Assembly (NCBI GenBank): GCA_027604005.1 | Contig: JADGJT010000192.1 | Span: forward strand, 1-41,067 | Source of the DNA: Dinochytrium kinnereticum | Taxonomy: Eukaryota > Chytridiomycota > Chytridiomycetes > Chytridiales > Chytridiaceae | Direction: 5' to 3' | DNA: 41,067 nucleotides | In this document: piece by piece, positions 8,634 to 19,105 of the stretch | How positions within the stretch are numbered: the first letter of the stretch is position 1 | Layout: each line of letters starts with the position of its first letter | Made by a program: the position numbers and the translations under genes | Notes under the pieces: model-generated | Database searches by the model: none | The model's input: only the letters and a program-made list of their open reading frames with translations | Told to the model about the DNA's origin: nothing

Positions 8634-10270
8634 ATGGGGTCAGGCGTCTCAACGACACTCAAGACCTCGTTCTGCTCCTGGTGCATGCGCGAGCTGAAAA
8701 CACCTCCGATGCCCACCGACGTTGCGAACGGCTACCACCGATGCTCTCTTGAAGATTGCGAGCGGTCACTCCACGCTTGCATGTTTCCAAGCTGCTCAAA
8801 CTGGGCCTGCGTGGATTCCTACGGCGCCGTCGACCCAGAGGAGGCCATGCTCGTCAAGACTCTGCAAGCTCAGGGAACCGTTCTTTCCAAAACCACGAAT
8901 CCTGCTAAACCTCAGCGGGTCGAACGATCCGACTGGCTCTGCCTCATGCACGGTGGTGGCGTGGCCGATTTCACAAAGAGTCATTGGAGGTCTCTTGATT
9001 CGCTTGAAAGCTACCGCTCCATCCACGCAAGCCCCATAAGCGATTTCTCCGACATTGTTAGAGGTATAGTCATCGGAACTGTCACGACCCTCGCCGTGGG
9101 TGCAGGTCGGATGACTTCCACATCCTCCGTGGCGTCGGCGGCGGCTGTTGCGGTCGTTTCGTTTGTGGAGGACGGACTGAAGAAGCTCATTGAGACCTTT
9201 TGGGCATCATTCTCTTCTGGGAACAGAGAGGATTGCTTTAAGGGAGTGGGGAGACCGCGATTTGGAGCAGCGGCGTGTGGTGCGAATGGGCTACCGTTGG
9301 GGACAAGCGCGAGCTCTGTCGTTGCATATGGCATCTACAAAGCCATGCCTGCTTTTCGGGAGCGTGGTTTCGTGCTTGGTAATGTTTGGTTTTGATATTT
9401 TTGGGGGGGTGTGAACTGATATGAAGGCTTTTGTGACGGACAGAACAACCTGGAAACGCAGATCTTCCTTTGGTTTTGACTATCGACGGATTCTTTCACA
9501 CTGGGAGCCACTCCAAGAACTGGTCAGGCATTGTAACCAAGCTCTTCCCTAACCACACATGGTACGTCGAACGTTGTTTTTTTCAAGTTTGTCAATGCCT
9601 AAAGAATGTTGATCCCCATAGGCTGAGTCTCCAATGGGACGCCAGTCCGTCATGGGGAGCCGAGGTAGCCGCGCAGTGGATAACATTATCATCCAGCGAT
9701 TTATGTAACATTGGCATTGCAAGCACCGCCGCCATCGTCGCCGCATACCGTGAAGCCCGACAAAACTGCTTGCTAACCTCCTTCCTCGTCGCCGACGCCA
9801 TCTCAAGACTAAAATCCCATCACAAGGTCATCCTTCTCGGACACTCTCTTGGAGCCACCATGATTCTCTCCACCCTAAAACTGATAGGAGAGTCCAACGC
9901 CGTTTTAGATCGCGCTGAATCCATCAAAAGCCCCAACACCGACCCAAGCCACCTCGGTGTCCGACCAGGAGTGCACATGGCCTTTCTCTTAGGATGTGCA
10001 AGCAGCGCTAAGAAAGAGGGAAGTGATTGGGATATCGCGTCGCGTGCCGTCGAGCATCGTATCTTCAACCTCTACTCCCCCCATGATCACGTGTTGCAGA
10101 CGTTGGGTTTGGTGTCGCGAAACGGGGGAAGGGCTGGCAATGAGCCTGTGTGGAGCCGGAGTGCTAAGCTTGTGAATCATGAGTGCAGCGAGGTGACGGG
10201 CCATGGGTTGTGGAAGGAAGCTTTGGATCTGGAGAAGTTTGCGGTGGTGATGGCGTCCCAGAGACCCTGA
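8634..10270 (+). CDS. DUF726/TMCO4-type alpha/beta hydrolase with a Cys-rich N-terminal module
   Basis: Three exons (8634-9378, 9444-9561, 9622-10270) give 503 residues. Residues ~12-60 hold CSWC followed by HRC, EDC, HAC, PSC and WAC, a zinc-finger-like cluster. The middle (roughly 140-240) has a hydrophobic and small-residue-rich stretch like the membrane region of TMCO4. The C-terminal half carries the hydrolase: LTIDGFF, a Trp-rich LQWDASPSW, the nucleophile elbow GHSLGA, an acid in YSPHDHVL and a His in TGHGLW, which together suit a Ser-Asp-His triad. The DUF726 family (yeast YFL034W, human TMCO4) is mostly uncharacterised, with lipase-like membrane proteins. The second intron is 60 bp and stop-free in frame, so retention would add 20 residues. 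The spliced form restores the expected W-x-x-L-x-W spacing and is preferred. Confidence 0.8.
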
Positions 10271-10309
10271 ACGATCGGACAAAATAAAAGGAAATTGTTG
10301 TCCCAAGAA

Positions 10310-11920
10310 ATGTTTCCGCGAGGCTCTCAACTGGACTCGCTCCACTACTTGGCCACTGAACTGTCGGATCCTCAGGTTGGGAAGACGTCCCCTTGCGACG
10401 GGGGAGATGCTAATATCATCTGGTGTTGTTGAAGGCATGCCTCACTCTCGCACAGGTGCTGTTGGCACTTCCTGATGGGCAGGGGAGAAGTGTTGAGCTG
10501 GCACTCCAGTTTTTTGAGGAGGCCGCACACATGGGTATGGTTGAGGGAGCGAGGTCAGCGGCAACCATCTACCATGAAGGTTCCGATGAGGTCCCAAGAA
10601 ACGGGAAGAAGGCAAGGCATTGGATGCGAATGGCTGCAGAGCTTGGATTTTACCAGGGGTGGGGGGTAGGTATTCACAGCGACATGCAAAACGGATTAGA
10701 GGGTAAATCCTTCATTCCAATCTTTTTAGATACTTGGAGACTGGTATTGGGGAGCAGCTGAGAACGACAAGGATGATGACGACAAGGAGTTTGACGTGGA
10801 CAGCTTGGACCTTCCTCAGTCTGGAGACTTGAACCGTCTGAGCATCGTCAAGGCAATCGCCTGCATGTACCAGCAGAAAGCGATTGAAGCGTGGAAGATG
10901 GGCGCACGCGAATACGAAGATGTGCACTGCATTAACCGCATCGCTGATCATTACGTCGCCGAGGATCGTATAGAGAAGGCGTCGGCATTGTGGGAACGAG
11001 CATCGGCCAAAGGCGATATTAAAGCGGCCAAGGCGTTAGTGAAAGTACATGCTATGAAGAAGGCCACTGGAGAGCTGGAAAAAGGTCAAAGGGCTGGAAA
11101 GAAAGCAATCTTGAAACCCATGATCTCTGCAACGGAATCTGACCCCTCTGATGACGAGGACACGGCGGCCTCTGATTCTCCTAGAACGATTGCACAAAAG
11201 TACATCAAGTATAGCGAGATTGCCGCCTCCGCCGGAGATCCATCCTACCTCTCTCAATTTGCGAGCTTGAACCACGAAGGTCTTTCAGCTGGTGCCGAAG
11301 AGCTTCTTCCGCGTAACCCACCCTTGGCTTTGGACCTTTACATCAAGGCCCACGAAGCTGGTGCCCCGTCAAGTCATTCTCTTCTATCGGCAGCATATAT
11401 TCTCATGGAAGGTGATGTTGGAATTCCTCAAGACAGGGTTCGGGCTTTGGAATTATTTGTTGAAGCTGCGAGAGAGGGATCCGTGGCTGGGCTGGTTGCT
11501 GTTGCAGATGCTTACATGGAAGGTGTTGATGGACCTCCTGATTATCAGCGATCGTTTGCATTGTACTCTGAGGCCGAGAAGCTTGGAGATGTGAGGGCTG
11601 CGTGGAAGCTTGGAGATTGTTATCGGTAATTGTACATCGTTTTCTGAAAAAAAATGATTTCATGGATTGCTTGAATGCCTCTCGTGTTGTCCTCTGGAAC
11701 TGACGGCTTTTCTTTGGTTTTGGTGGTTAGGGAGGGGTTTGGTTGTCTGAAGGATGACGTGGCTGCTTTTGAATTTTACAGAAAGGCCGCGGAAGCCCAT
11801 GATTCTGACGCTATACGGAGGCTTGCTCAGTGTTACTGGGATGGAGAGGGATGCGAACACGACCCAGTCAAAGCGGAGCGTTTGATGGCGTCGTTAAAAT
11901 CGGAGGAGGCTTTTTTTTAA
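10310..11920 (+). CDS. Sel1-like repeat (SLR) protein
   Basis: Four exons (10310-10375, 10435-10665, 10730-11625, 11731-11920) give 460 residues. At least six Sel1/TPR-like helical repeats are visible, for example ALQFFEEAAHMG, KARHWMRMAAELG, ALELFVEAAREGS, SFALYSEAEKLGD, AFEFYRKAAEAHD and ALDLYIKAHEAG, each followed by an A-x-x-x-L/I-G/A-x-x-Y half. An acidic low-complexity linker (SDPSDDEDTAAS) splits the array in the middle. SLR proteins act as adaptors: yeast Skt5/Chs4 activates chitin synthase and Hrd3 serves ER degradation. No signal peptide, membrane helix or CAAX box is seen, so neither role can be assigned. The first intron uses a GTTGGG donor, which is unusual, but phase and branch site (GCTAATATC) support it. 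Confidence 0.83.
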
Positions 11921-12257
11921 TTCTGCATTTACTAACCCAGGCTCTGTGGATTGTGTTTATCGACCGCCGCCTTTTCCTGTACTTTCCTATTTTCCTTTCT
12001 CTCGTTTTTTTTTCCCATTTCGTTTTTGCCTATAGCTACTTCGATCTCTCAATTTGGACTTGCACCTATCCTTTTTCTCACACCTCTCATCTTTTGCTCA
12101 AAGAAAGACCTGCTTTATCAGTTAAACGACTTGACATATCTTTGTACGCAGCCTGTTTAAATATTCATAACCGTCACTCAAGCCTTTCGTGTCGAGTCAA
12201 TTCTATCCACGCAACCCACTCAATAAAACTGGTTTTCTCAAAAACACCACCCCACCG
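11921..12257. other. Convergent 3' spacer
   Basis: Lies between the stop codons of the Sel1-repeat gene (+) and the AlkB-like gene (-). It is pyrimidine-rich on the plus strand near 11960-12100. No gene or RNA structure is recognised. Confidence 0.5.
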
Positions 12258-13397
12258 TCAACGCTCTCTAACATTAAAATTCAACCTCCCCTGCAAAACT
12301 CTCTTAACCTCATCAGGCGCCGACCCGTCAACCACCCTCTCAACCCCATGCACAATACCCCTAGCCTTCCCTCCAAACACCAAAACATCCCCACTCATCA
12401 ACTCAATCCGAGTGAGCAGCGCTCCCTTTTTCCAAGAATTCTTAAACACAAAAATGGCGGTATCGCCTATGGAAAGAGAGACAACACAGCCTCGGCTTCC
12501 CAGCTCGTCGTGAAGGGATAAACGGGTTGCCGAGGTTTTGGGGCGCTTGGAAGAGGGGGTTGTGGGGGGGAGTCGGGGGTAGTGAAGGACTACGCATTGG
12601 TGAGGTGCGTTGGTTGGGTGGACTTGGGTTAGGGTATTTGAGTGAGATCCTTTTCGTCAAGGTGAATGATGTGTTTTAGGACATAAAAGCGAGGTAGTTT
12701 CTTTAAAAATACCTAGTGAGGTAGCCAGCTCAACGATGGATGGTGGAAGGGGTCCCTTGTAAGTCGACAAAGTCATCTATCACGAACAACAACAACAACA
12801 AGCGTCATTAGAAACGCAAACAATGCAGCAAGCAATCGTTAGCAAAAGTGAATCCGACCAGAAAGCGCAACGAAATGCCCAACCATATGAATGCTTTTCG
12901 CCTTCTCGTTCTGACAAAGATACGAAGTACTGAACACCCCCAAGTCTTTCGCCAGCTTCACAAACTCAATCTGCTTCTCCAACGACAGAAAGTTCCGGTA
13001 CAAGACGATGCCTTTTTTTAAAACGGTGGCGGTGCATGTGTCGGGAAGGGTGAAAGTCGGTGTATCGCTGGAGGTAAGGGCTGGGACAGGGGATGGATCT
13101 TGTGATATTTCGACTTGTGGGGCACTGCATGGGATATGTGTGATGAACTACGGTTTAGAGAAGTATGATGATGAAGTTTAACGTTGCGACGAAAGGCTGA
13201 CCGTCTGCATGGAAAATCGCCAAACACCTGCCTAACCTGTGTAGTGAGGGCGATTCAACATCCTCAGCAGTGCTCTTGGATGCTGTTAAAGATTCAGCTG
13301 CAGGCGGAACTGACTCATCAGCAACGGCAGCAACATCATCATTTCTGAACGGTTCATTGTCGAGGAGGTCCACAGCTTTTCTCTTGTTGCCGGGCAT
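12258..13397 (-). CDS. AlkB-like 2-oxoglutarate/Fe(II) dioxygenase
   Basis: Four exons (13237-13397, 12884-13124, 12713-12776, 12258-12649) give 285 residues. Residues 1-90 are low-complexity, starting MPGNKRKAVDLL. The AlkB core then reads GIVLYRNFLS, a helix LEKQIEFVKLA, GPLPPSIVELA, the strand CVVLHYP, VVSLSIGDTAIF, SGDVLVFGGKARGIVHGV and the C-terminal GRLNFNVRER. The distal His of the iron site is in VHGV and the 2-oxoglutarate Arg in NFNVR. AlkB proteins remove alkyl or methyl groups from DNA, RNA or protein. The proximal iron motif is odd: where relatives have H-x-D, this reads SLHDELGS, with His directly followed by Asp and then Glu. Either Glu is the ligand (H-x-E) or a residue has been lost. 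Donors of introns 1 and 2 are GTTAGG and GTTGGG. Substrate cannot be told from sequence. Confidence 0.83.
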
Positions 13398-13803
13398 CAC
13401 TATTATTATTTTTCCAGAATTGTTGCGAAGACGATAAAGCTGCTGAATGCAGTCAAAGCGTACGTGTTGAGGGCATTTTGCGTGCAAGCAAGAAAAATAA
13501 ACAAAAGAAGAAGGGATAATACAGAATGCAGGAGGGGAGAAAAGAAAAAAGAAAAAAGAAAAAGAAGAAAAGCAAATGGTTCCTTTAAGAACAAAGGTCG
13601 GTCGAAGGGTGTTTTGACGATAACAAAAAGCGGCAAATATGCGACAACTAACAGGATCCTTTTCTATTCTGTTTGAACCCCCGCAATTAAAGTAGAATAA
13701 AAAGAGAAATGGCAAGTTTGCCCAAATAATAATATCGCCTTGAAAGAAACAGGGCTGAGAAGAAAGCAGCAAGCGCTTTTAACACAGAAAAAAGTGTGAC
13801 ATA
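13398..13803. other. Spacer between AlkB-like and RING genes
   Basis: Upstream of the AlkB-like gene and downstream of the RING gene, both on the minus strand. It contains a purine-rich tract on the plus strand at about 13495-13575, which is pyrimidine-rich in the transcribed direction. No gene is seen. Confidence 0.5.
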
Positions 13804-15573
13804 TCAAGGCAGTTGGGCTGCAGTATTAATGTCCTTTCCTTCCTCAGAGAAACGATGCTGGCACATCAATGACTGACTCCCCTCGGCCGCAGTGGTGTCA
13901 GGGCTGGGAGCTTTGATAAAGTCGGGAAAGGTTCCAGACCGTCGAGGCGCCATCGAAGATGAGGACGGACATCTATGCATCCCAATCACACCTGCGGCTG
14001 AACTTCCATAGATTCCAACCGGTCGAGGCATCTTCTGCCTTGTTGTTGACGACGACAAAGATGTCCTTGACGCCTCTTCAAAAGAAACTTTCAGCACAGA
14101 TGAAGAGTGCGGGGAGCGCCTCTCTCTAGACTTGGATGATCTCTCTCGTGACCCAGACCGACGGCGTCTGACCGCCTTCCGCACGCCAAGCACCGCATCT
14201 TGCTTGCAGATCGGGCACAAACGGTTTCCAGGTATTGACCGAGTGACGGGCCCTCCACCTTCACCCGGCGCAGTTCTCGGCTTTCCTAACAGCCAAGGAT
14301 CCACACATGACTTGTGGAATCGATGGCCGCAGGCGAGTTCTCGAATCAGGTCTCCAGCTGCATAAGACAAGATGCATATCGCGCATGTCGTATCGCTAGA
14401 GAGCTGCGAGCAAGCTTCGGAGGCAAAAGACCCACAAGAGGCTCCCGAAGTAATGGAAAGCCGCGCAGAAGCTGAGGACGGTGCTAGACGATCTGGGCCG
14501 AGCGTGATGGGGGATAGGTTGGTGGGACAGCCCAGACCTGGGGCCACTACTCGACGGGTCATGACTGTGCACAGCGGTTTTGGGGAGTCGATGACGGATG
14601 TGTTGCTTTTGGCTGATGCGACATCGATGGTATCCTTTGCAAGGGAGGGAGGGGAGGCAAGAGTGTCGGATGAGGGGATTAAGGGTGAAACTCTGGAACA
14701 CTCATTAGGGCTTTGGGAACGTCTTTGGGAAGAATCCCCTTTCCGTCGCGATTTGAAAGGAAAGAGCGGTAAAGAGTCAAGATCGGTTTTGGTGAGATGC
14801 TCCATTCGAGACGCCGTTGCAGTCATTGGCGGCTGGCCCTGCGGAAGATGAGAGACCCCAAACACCATCATCATTGGGAAAGCCATCAGGTCCCTCCTCA
14901 GCTGGCCCGTCCTGGAGTTGGCACGAGGATGCCGCTCGACTTCATTCCCATTGTCGTCTACCTCGGTTGGCACTTGCATCCAGTACGTGCCGCTGGAATA
15001 ATCCACCTCTCCATCCAGAAGCTTGATCCGCAAAAGTTTGATACCCATCAATATGGTAAGGAGCAGCCACATCAGTGGACCTGCAAGCACCTCTGCCAGG
15101 GCTACGTATAGCAAGGCATGAGGCTCGACACCCTCAGCGCGGTCCTTTATCAATGCCGTCACAAGACTCATGAGTCCCCACACCCAGACAAACAATCCCA
15201 GGTTGAACGTGACGTTCGCATACTTCAAAAACACGCCGCGCCATGAAGGCCTCTGAGTCCGTTCAGTTGAGCCTGCCGGCCCAGTTCCCAGCATGACCGC
15301 AATCTCACGCCTATCCAGTATGTACTGGAGAGGCTCCCTCGGAAGCCTTAGAATACACATGGCGGCCTCCAAAGTCATCCAAAAAGCCGCAACGTCCATC
15401 CATGGAGGAAAGCGGCAGTAAAGCGCTAGAAGAACAGTGTGGAGCACGAGGACGGTGATTTCTCTTGCCACGGAGAACATGACGGAGGAGAAGGAGGTTG
15501 TGCCGATGGTGTTGTGCCTGGAAGACTCCTGGGACCGCGCCAGGAACAGGACGCTCTCAAACATGCAACTCAT
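13804..15573 (-). CDS. Multi-pass membrane RING-H2 E3 ubiquitin ligase candidate
   Basis: Single exon; first in-frame ATG at 15573 gives 589 residues. The N-terminal ~200 residues hold three or four membrane segments (around VLVLHTVLLALY, the FWMTLEAAMCIL helix, LFVWVWGLMSLV and LMWLLLTILMGI). A Ser-rich, probably disordered stretch of about 200 residues follows. The RING-H2 finger lies near 420-485: CAIC, then CGHRFHKSC, VDPWLL, and CPIC. The gap between the sixth and seventh metal ligands is about 30 residues, longer than usual, but all eight ligands are present (C-C-C-H-H-C-C-C). The last ~100 residues are Arg- and Ser-rich. The layout, membrane anchor plus cytosolic RING-H2, suits an ER, Golgi or vacuolar E3 ligase; the target is unknown. 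A short upstream coding exon cannot be excluded, since the frame stays open to 15615 without an ATG. Confidence 0.85.
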   Translation of the reverse strand: MSCMFESVLFLARSQESSRHNTIGTTSFSSVMFSVAREITVLVLHTVLLALYCRFPPWMDVAAFWMTLEAAMCILRLPREPLQYILDRREIAVMLGTGPAGSTERTQRPSWRGVFLKYANVTFNLGLFVWVWGLMSLVTALIKDRAEGVEPHALLYVALAEVLAGPLMWLLLTILMGIKLLRIKLLDGEVDYSSGTYWMQVPTEVDDNGNEVERHPRANSRTGQLRRDLMAFPMMMVFGVSHLPQGQPPMTATASRMEHLTKTDLDSLPLFPFKSRRKGDSSQRRSQSPNECSRVSPLIPSSDTLASPPSLAKDTIDVASAKSNTSVIDSPKPLCTVMTRRVVAPGLGCPTNLSPITLGPDRLAPSSASARLSITSGASCGSFASEACSQLSSDTTCAICILSYAAGDLIRELACGHRFHKSCVDPWLLGKPRTAPGEGGGPVTRSIPGNRLCPICKQDAVLGVRKAVRRRRSGSRERSSKSRERRSPHSSSVLKVSFEEASRTSLSSSTTRQKMPRPVGIYGSSAAGVIGMHRCPSSSSMAPRRSGTFPDFIKAPSPDTTAAEGSQSLMCQHRFSEEGKDINTAAQLP

Positions 15574-16107
15574 GATGCCGTCGTCGTCGTCAGTGTGAGC
15601 GGTGGTGGAGAACAACTAACTGTCGATCCGGGGTGTATTTTTCGCGACCCCCTTGTCTCCCATTATTCTTAGACCCCTGTCGTTGACATGCCCTGCTGTA
15701 CAGAATTGTCACAGAGATTTGTCGGTGGCAGTTGGCGTTGAAAAAGTCCGCAAAAGGTCTAATAAAGAAAAACACCCGACTTTTGTTAACCTGGGTGCTT
15801 TTGTCTGAGGAAAACGATAAAAATATAAGCATCATTATATTATGGCTCTATTCATTTCATCTTTCGCTTGTCCTGCCACTGGCGCTTGTGGCTCTTGGCT
15901 TCAGCGTGTGTGTATGTTTAGAGCCTGAAAGCTCAAAGCTCAGCGCGCAGGATCGTTTCCCCCCTTTTTTTTCTTCACCTTGAATGCTCTTCGCGTCGTC
16001 CTGAAGCTCTATGCAGCTTGCTGGAGGGTTTCCTGTCTGTCTGCTCTCGAGACGAAGAAGGGATCGACTGAAAAATCAAAAGTGCCACAAGTGGTATTCT
16101 GTGAGCC
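15574..16107. promoter_or_regulatory. Divergent promoter region, RING gene and DUF962 gene
   Basis: A 534-bp gap between the RING start (-) and the DUF962 start (+). It must hold both promoters. No TATA box or known fungal element was recognised, and no coding exon was found. Confidence 0.45.
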
Positions 16108-16954
16108 ATGACGGCTCTTGTAAACGCATCCTACGACCCCGTCCCTGCGCCAGTGGGGAGAAAGTTCCAGAGCTTTACAGAGTTCTACCCTTACTATCTT
16201 GGTGCGTGAACGCTCATCATCTCTGCATTCGTGGCGTTTCTGCTTGGACCCCTTACCTGACTGCCACTCTTCATCTTCTCTTTCCATTGTGATCAGGGGA
16301 GCACCGCAATGTCACTTGCAGACGCCTGCATCTCGTCGGTATGTTGTATTTTCAATTGATGATTGCATTGATGCATTTGATCCTATTGGGAGGAAATGAG
16401 CTTGGTTCTTCTTTGCAATTGCATGGCCGCTTGATATCCCTTTGGCCATGTAGATCGGATGAATTGGGTTTGGTCCAGAACACTCAATTTATAAATCTTT
16501 CACCTCAGGTACGAGCCTTGTGGTCATTACGGCTGTCCGAGGAATCATCGAACGGTCTCTCTCGACTTTGCTCGTTGCCCCCCTTTTCGGATATGGATTC
16601 GCGTGGGTTGGACACTTTGCTTTTGGTGGGTAGCTTTTGTGTGCATCCATGAGCCTCTTCCCTATCTCTGTATTTTTTCCCCCTTCTTTGTCGTGTATTC
16701 GCTACGCACATCGGGCTTGCTTATTCGGCAGCTTGATGATTGACATAATTCTGGAAACTGGTGGTTATTGACCGCAACGTAAAGATCGCAAGGGGTCTTC
16801 ACATTTTTCTATCCTTTTATCACCCTGCTCATACACATTTTAATGTGGATCTACAGAGAAAAACAAGCCAGCAACGTTCACTTACCCTCGTTGGTCTCTC
16901 ATGGGCGACTTTAAGATGTTGTTTGAGGTGCTGACTTTCAAAAGGCCGTTTTAA
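16108..16954 (+). CDS. DUF962 / Mpo1-like membrane protein, short form
   Basis: Four exons (16108-16201, 16297-16338, 16509-16625, 16857-16954) give 116 residues, one exon being only 42 bp. The family signature is nearly complete: FTEFYPYYLGEH, CRRLHLVGTSL, a hydrophobic stretch, PLFGYGFAWVGHF, and EKNKPATFTYP followed by WSLMGDFKM. Yeast Mpo1 of this family is an ER-membrane iron-dependent dioxygenase that shortens 2-hydroxy fatty acids in phytosphingosine breakdown. The conserved His residues (GEH, RLH, GHF) fit metal binding. The compact length and the PATFTYP-x-WSLMGDF ending match the short form common in bacteria and plants more than the longer yeast Mpo1. Enzyme activity is inferred from family only. 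Confidence 0.88.
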
Positions 16955-17099
16955 GCTCAGAGAAAGGGACATCCTCGTATGGCCATCCACACGTTTCTGA
17001 CGCCTTCATCTTCTCGCTCTCTGCCATGGTCTTTCAGCTGAAGCAGCTATATGCAATAGAGCTTTGCCATGTACATGCCTACTTTTTTCATTGCCGCTA

Positions 17100-17770
17100 C
17101 CTCTTATCTCTTTACACTGCAGCATACCAGCATGATCTCCGAGGATTCCAAGAAGATGGACGAGATATTTGAAAGGAAGTTCCCTGATTTGCTAAAGTGC
17201 CATGAAGCCTTCCTTCAAAGGAATGGTTGGTATGGTCATTACATAGGCTCAAAAGTGGGGTCATACATTTTTCTAAGAGTTCTACGTGTCGTGTCGTGTC
17301 GATGTTGGAATGACTCTAAAGCAAATGCATCAATAGTCATTATTCAGGATCTGAGATATTGACATCATATCTTTTGCTTTCTTATTTTTCCATAGCTACT
17401 AAAGCATTTTTCTGCGGCTTACTGGATGCAAACAGACCTCCTCTTTGTTGATATGATCGCCTTCTTTCACATGGAACGTGTGAGTGAAATGGACAAGCCC
17501 AAACTGGAGGCTGCCTGCACCGACCTCCCGGCGTTCTCAAAACTCATTGACACCATCTCCACTGATACCGTGGTTAAGGCTTACACTGCGAGCAGGATGC
17601 CCTTATGTCTGGCATTAATGTTAATAATAATAGAATTCTGGTGGTTTTGCGGGTTTTCGGCCTCGAAGCCTCCCTTTAATGTTCTCTTGAGATGTAAACA
17701 CGTCTTGTAATAAATATATTGATGAACGTTTTGGACTATCTGACAGCCCACAATTTGAGCTTTGAACTTA
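17100..17770 (+). pseudogene. Truncated, degenerate tandem copy of the downstream GST gene
   Basis: Two blocks match the 3' half of the GST gene at 18044-19105. Block 1 (about 17126-17251) corresponds to the end of GST exon 3 (KFPDLLKCHEAFLQRNG, with KFPDMLKFHEAFLQKNG in the intact gene). Block 2 (about 17435-17625) corresponds to exon 4 (ERVSEMDKPK, then VVKAYTASRMP). Similarity continues past the stop into the 3' flank (about 17690-17745, including the shared GAACGTTTTGGACT). The glutathione-binding N-terminal domain is absent. The donor after block 1 reads GTGGGG in place of GTATTG, two extra bases sit at the start of block 2, and an extra A near the end destroys the original stop. The copy therefore looks dead, unless it is used as a spliced C-terminal exon of something else. 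Confidence 0.8.
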
Positions 17771-18043
17771 AAACCTTTTTCTACTTTTCGCAAAGCAGAA
17801 TCAGAAATGCGCAGGAAAACGCGGGGTGGTCCCTCAGCGGAATAACCTCTGCCATTCGACACCACTCGATATCGGCTCCTGTGCCAAGAAGTCACCAACT
17901 TCACACTGCTTCCCCCATTATTGCGGCCTCGTCGCAAGAATAATTCCGCAACCGACGCAGGGTGACAAATCAATAAAACCAACTTAAACGAACACGACCC
18001 AACACAGAAGAAATATTTCCATCGCATTCCTCTACCTTCGACC

Positions 18044-19105
18044 ATGACGACCACCTTCAAGCTCTACTACTTCCCTCTGCGCGGCGTCGCCGAGCTCACC
18101 CGCTTCCTGCTGGAGAAGAGCGGATGTGCCTGGACTGAGGAGAAGCCTGACTGGCCTACGGAGAAGATGAACCAGCCTTTTGGTCAGGTGGGCTTTGTGG
18201 TTGCATGCGTTCTATGTCTCCATCATTCTGGGATTTTCGCTCGTGGGGCTGACGAGACCTTTGAATACGGAACAGCGCGTCTATCGCTACCTATTCTTGC
18301 TGCGCTTGTTGCTTTTCTTTCTATTTTATTTTTTTTGTCAGGTTTTAATAACGCTTTCGATAGCTACCCGTGTTGATCGAGTATGTTGACGGGAAAGAGG
18401 TATTCCGTTTGGCTCAGTCTCGCGCCATTGAGAGGTATCTTGCGAAGAAGTTTGGTGAGTAATGAGTTGAAATTCGAGAGACGGGTTTTACTTGCTGCCT
18501 GTCAGCTGCTTGGTGCATGTATCGGAAGGGGAGCGATCATCGCATCTCTAACCATCGTCCCATCGTCCCTGTGCCTTTTTTTTAAATTGATCATTATCTG
18601 CCATAACTAATCTGTCTTTTCTACAGGTCTTTCTGGATCCACGGCTCACGAGCAAGCTGTCCTTGAGTCTATCTTTGAGTCTTGGATGGACTTTGTCGGT
18701 GCCTTCCGCACAGCTATGATGGCCGCAGAGGACGCAAAGCAGCAGGCTTTTGATGAACTCTTTGAGAAAAAGTTCCCTGATATGTTGAAGTTCCATGAAG
18801 CCTTCCTTCAGAAAAATGGCAACAACGGTCATTACTTGGGTACTGAGGTATTGCCACTTTTCCCTTGCTTGTTTCATAGTCTCTCAATTAAGTGTTAACC
18901 TTTTTCAATGATCCAATAGACATCCTATGTCGATATGGTCGCCTTCCTTTACATGGAGCGTGTGAGTGAAATGGACAAGCCCAAATTTGACGTCGCCCGC
19001 GCTGCTTTCCCGGCGGTCTCAAAGCTCTTTGACACCGTCTCCGCCGATGCCGTTGTCAAGGCTTACATTACCTCTGAGCGCAGGATGCCCGTGCGTTTGG
19101 CTTAA
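18044..19105 (+). CDS. Glutathione S-transferase, sigma-like
   Basis: Four exons (18044-18187, 18364-18454, 18627-18847, 18920-19105) give 213 residues, typical for a cytosolic GST. The thioredoxin-like domain opens with KLYYFPLRGVAELTR, where the Tyr in the YF-x-x-RG-x-AE context is the catalytic residue of sigma and related classes. Glutathione contacts follow: the Pro of LPVLIEY (cis-Pro loop) and the AQSRAIERYLA segment. The all-helical C-terminal domain contains KFPDMLKFHEAFL and VDMVAFLYMERV. It conjugates glutathione to electrophiles, or may act as a prostaglandin-type isomerase in the sigma class, in the cytosol. A degenerate 3' copy lies just upstream. Class assignment is from motif resemblance only. 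Confidence 0.94.

Noticed and set aside
12189..12521. Plus-strand open frames over the AlkB-like exon 4
   Set aside because: The minus strand gives clear AlkB motifs over the same bases; the plus frames have no domain.
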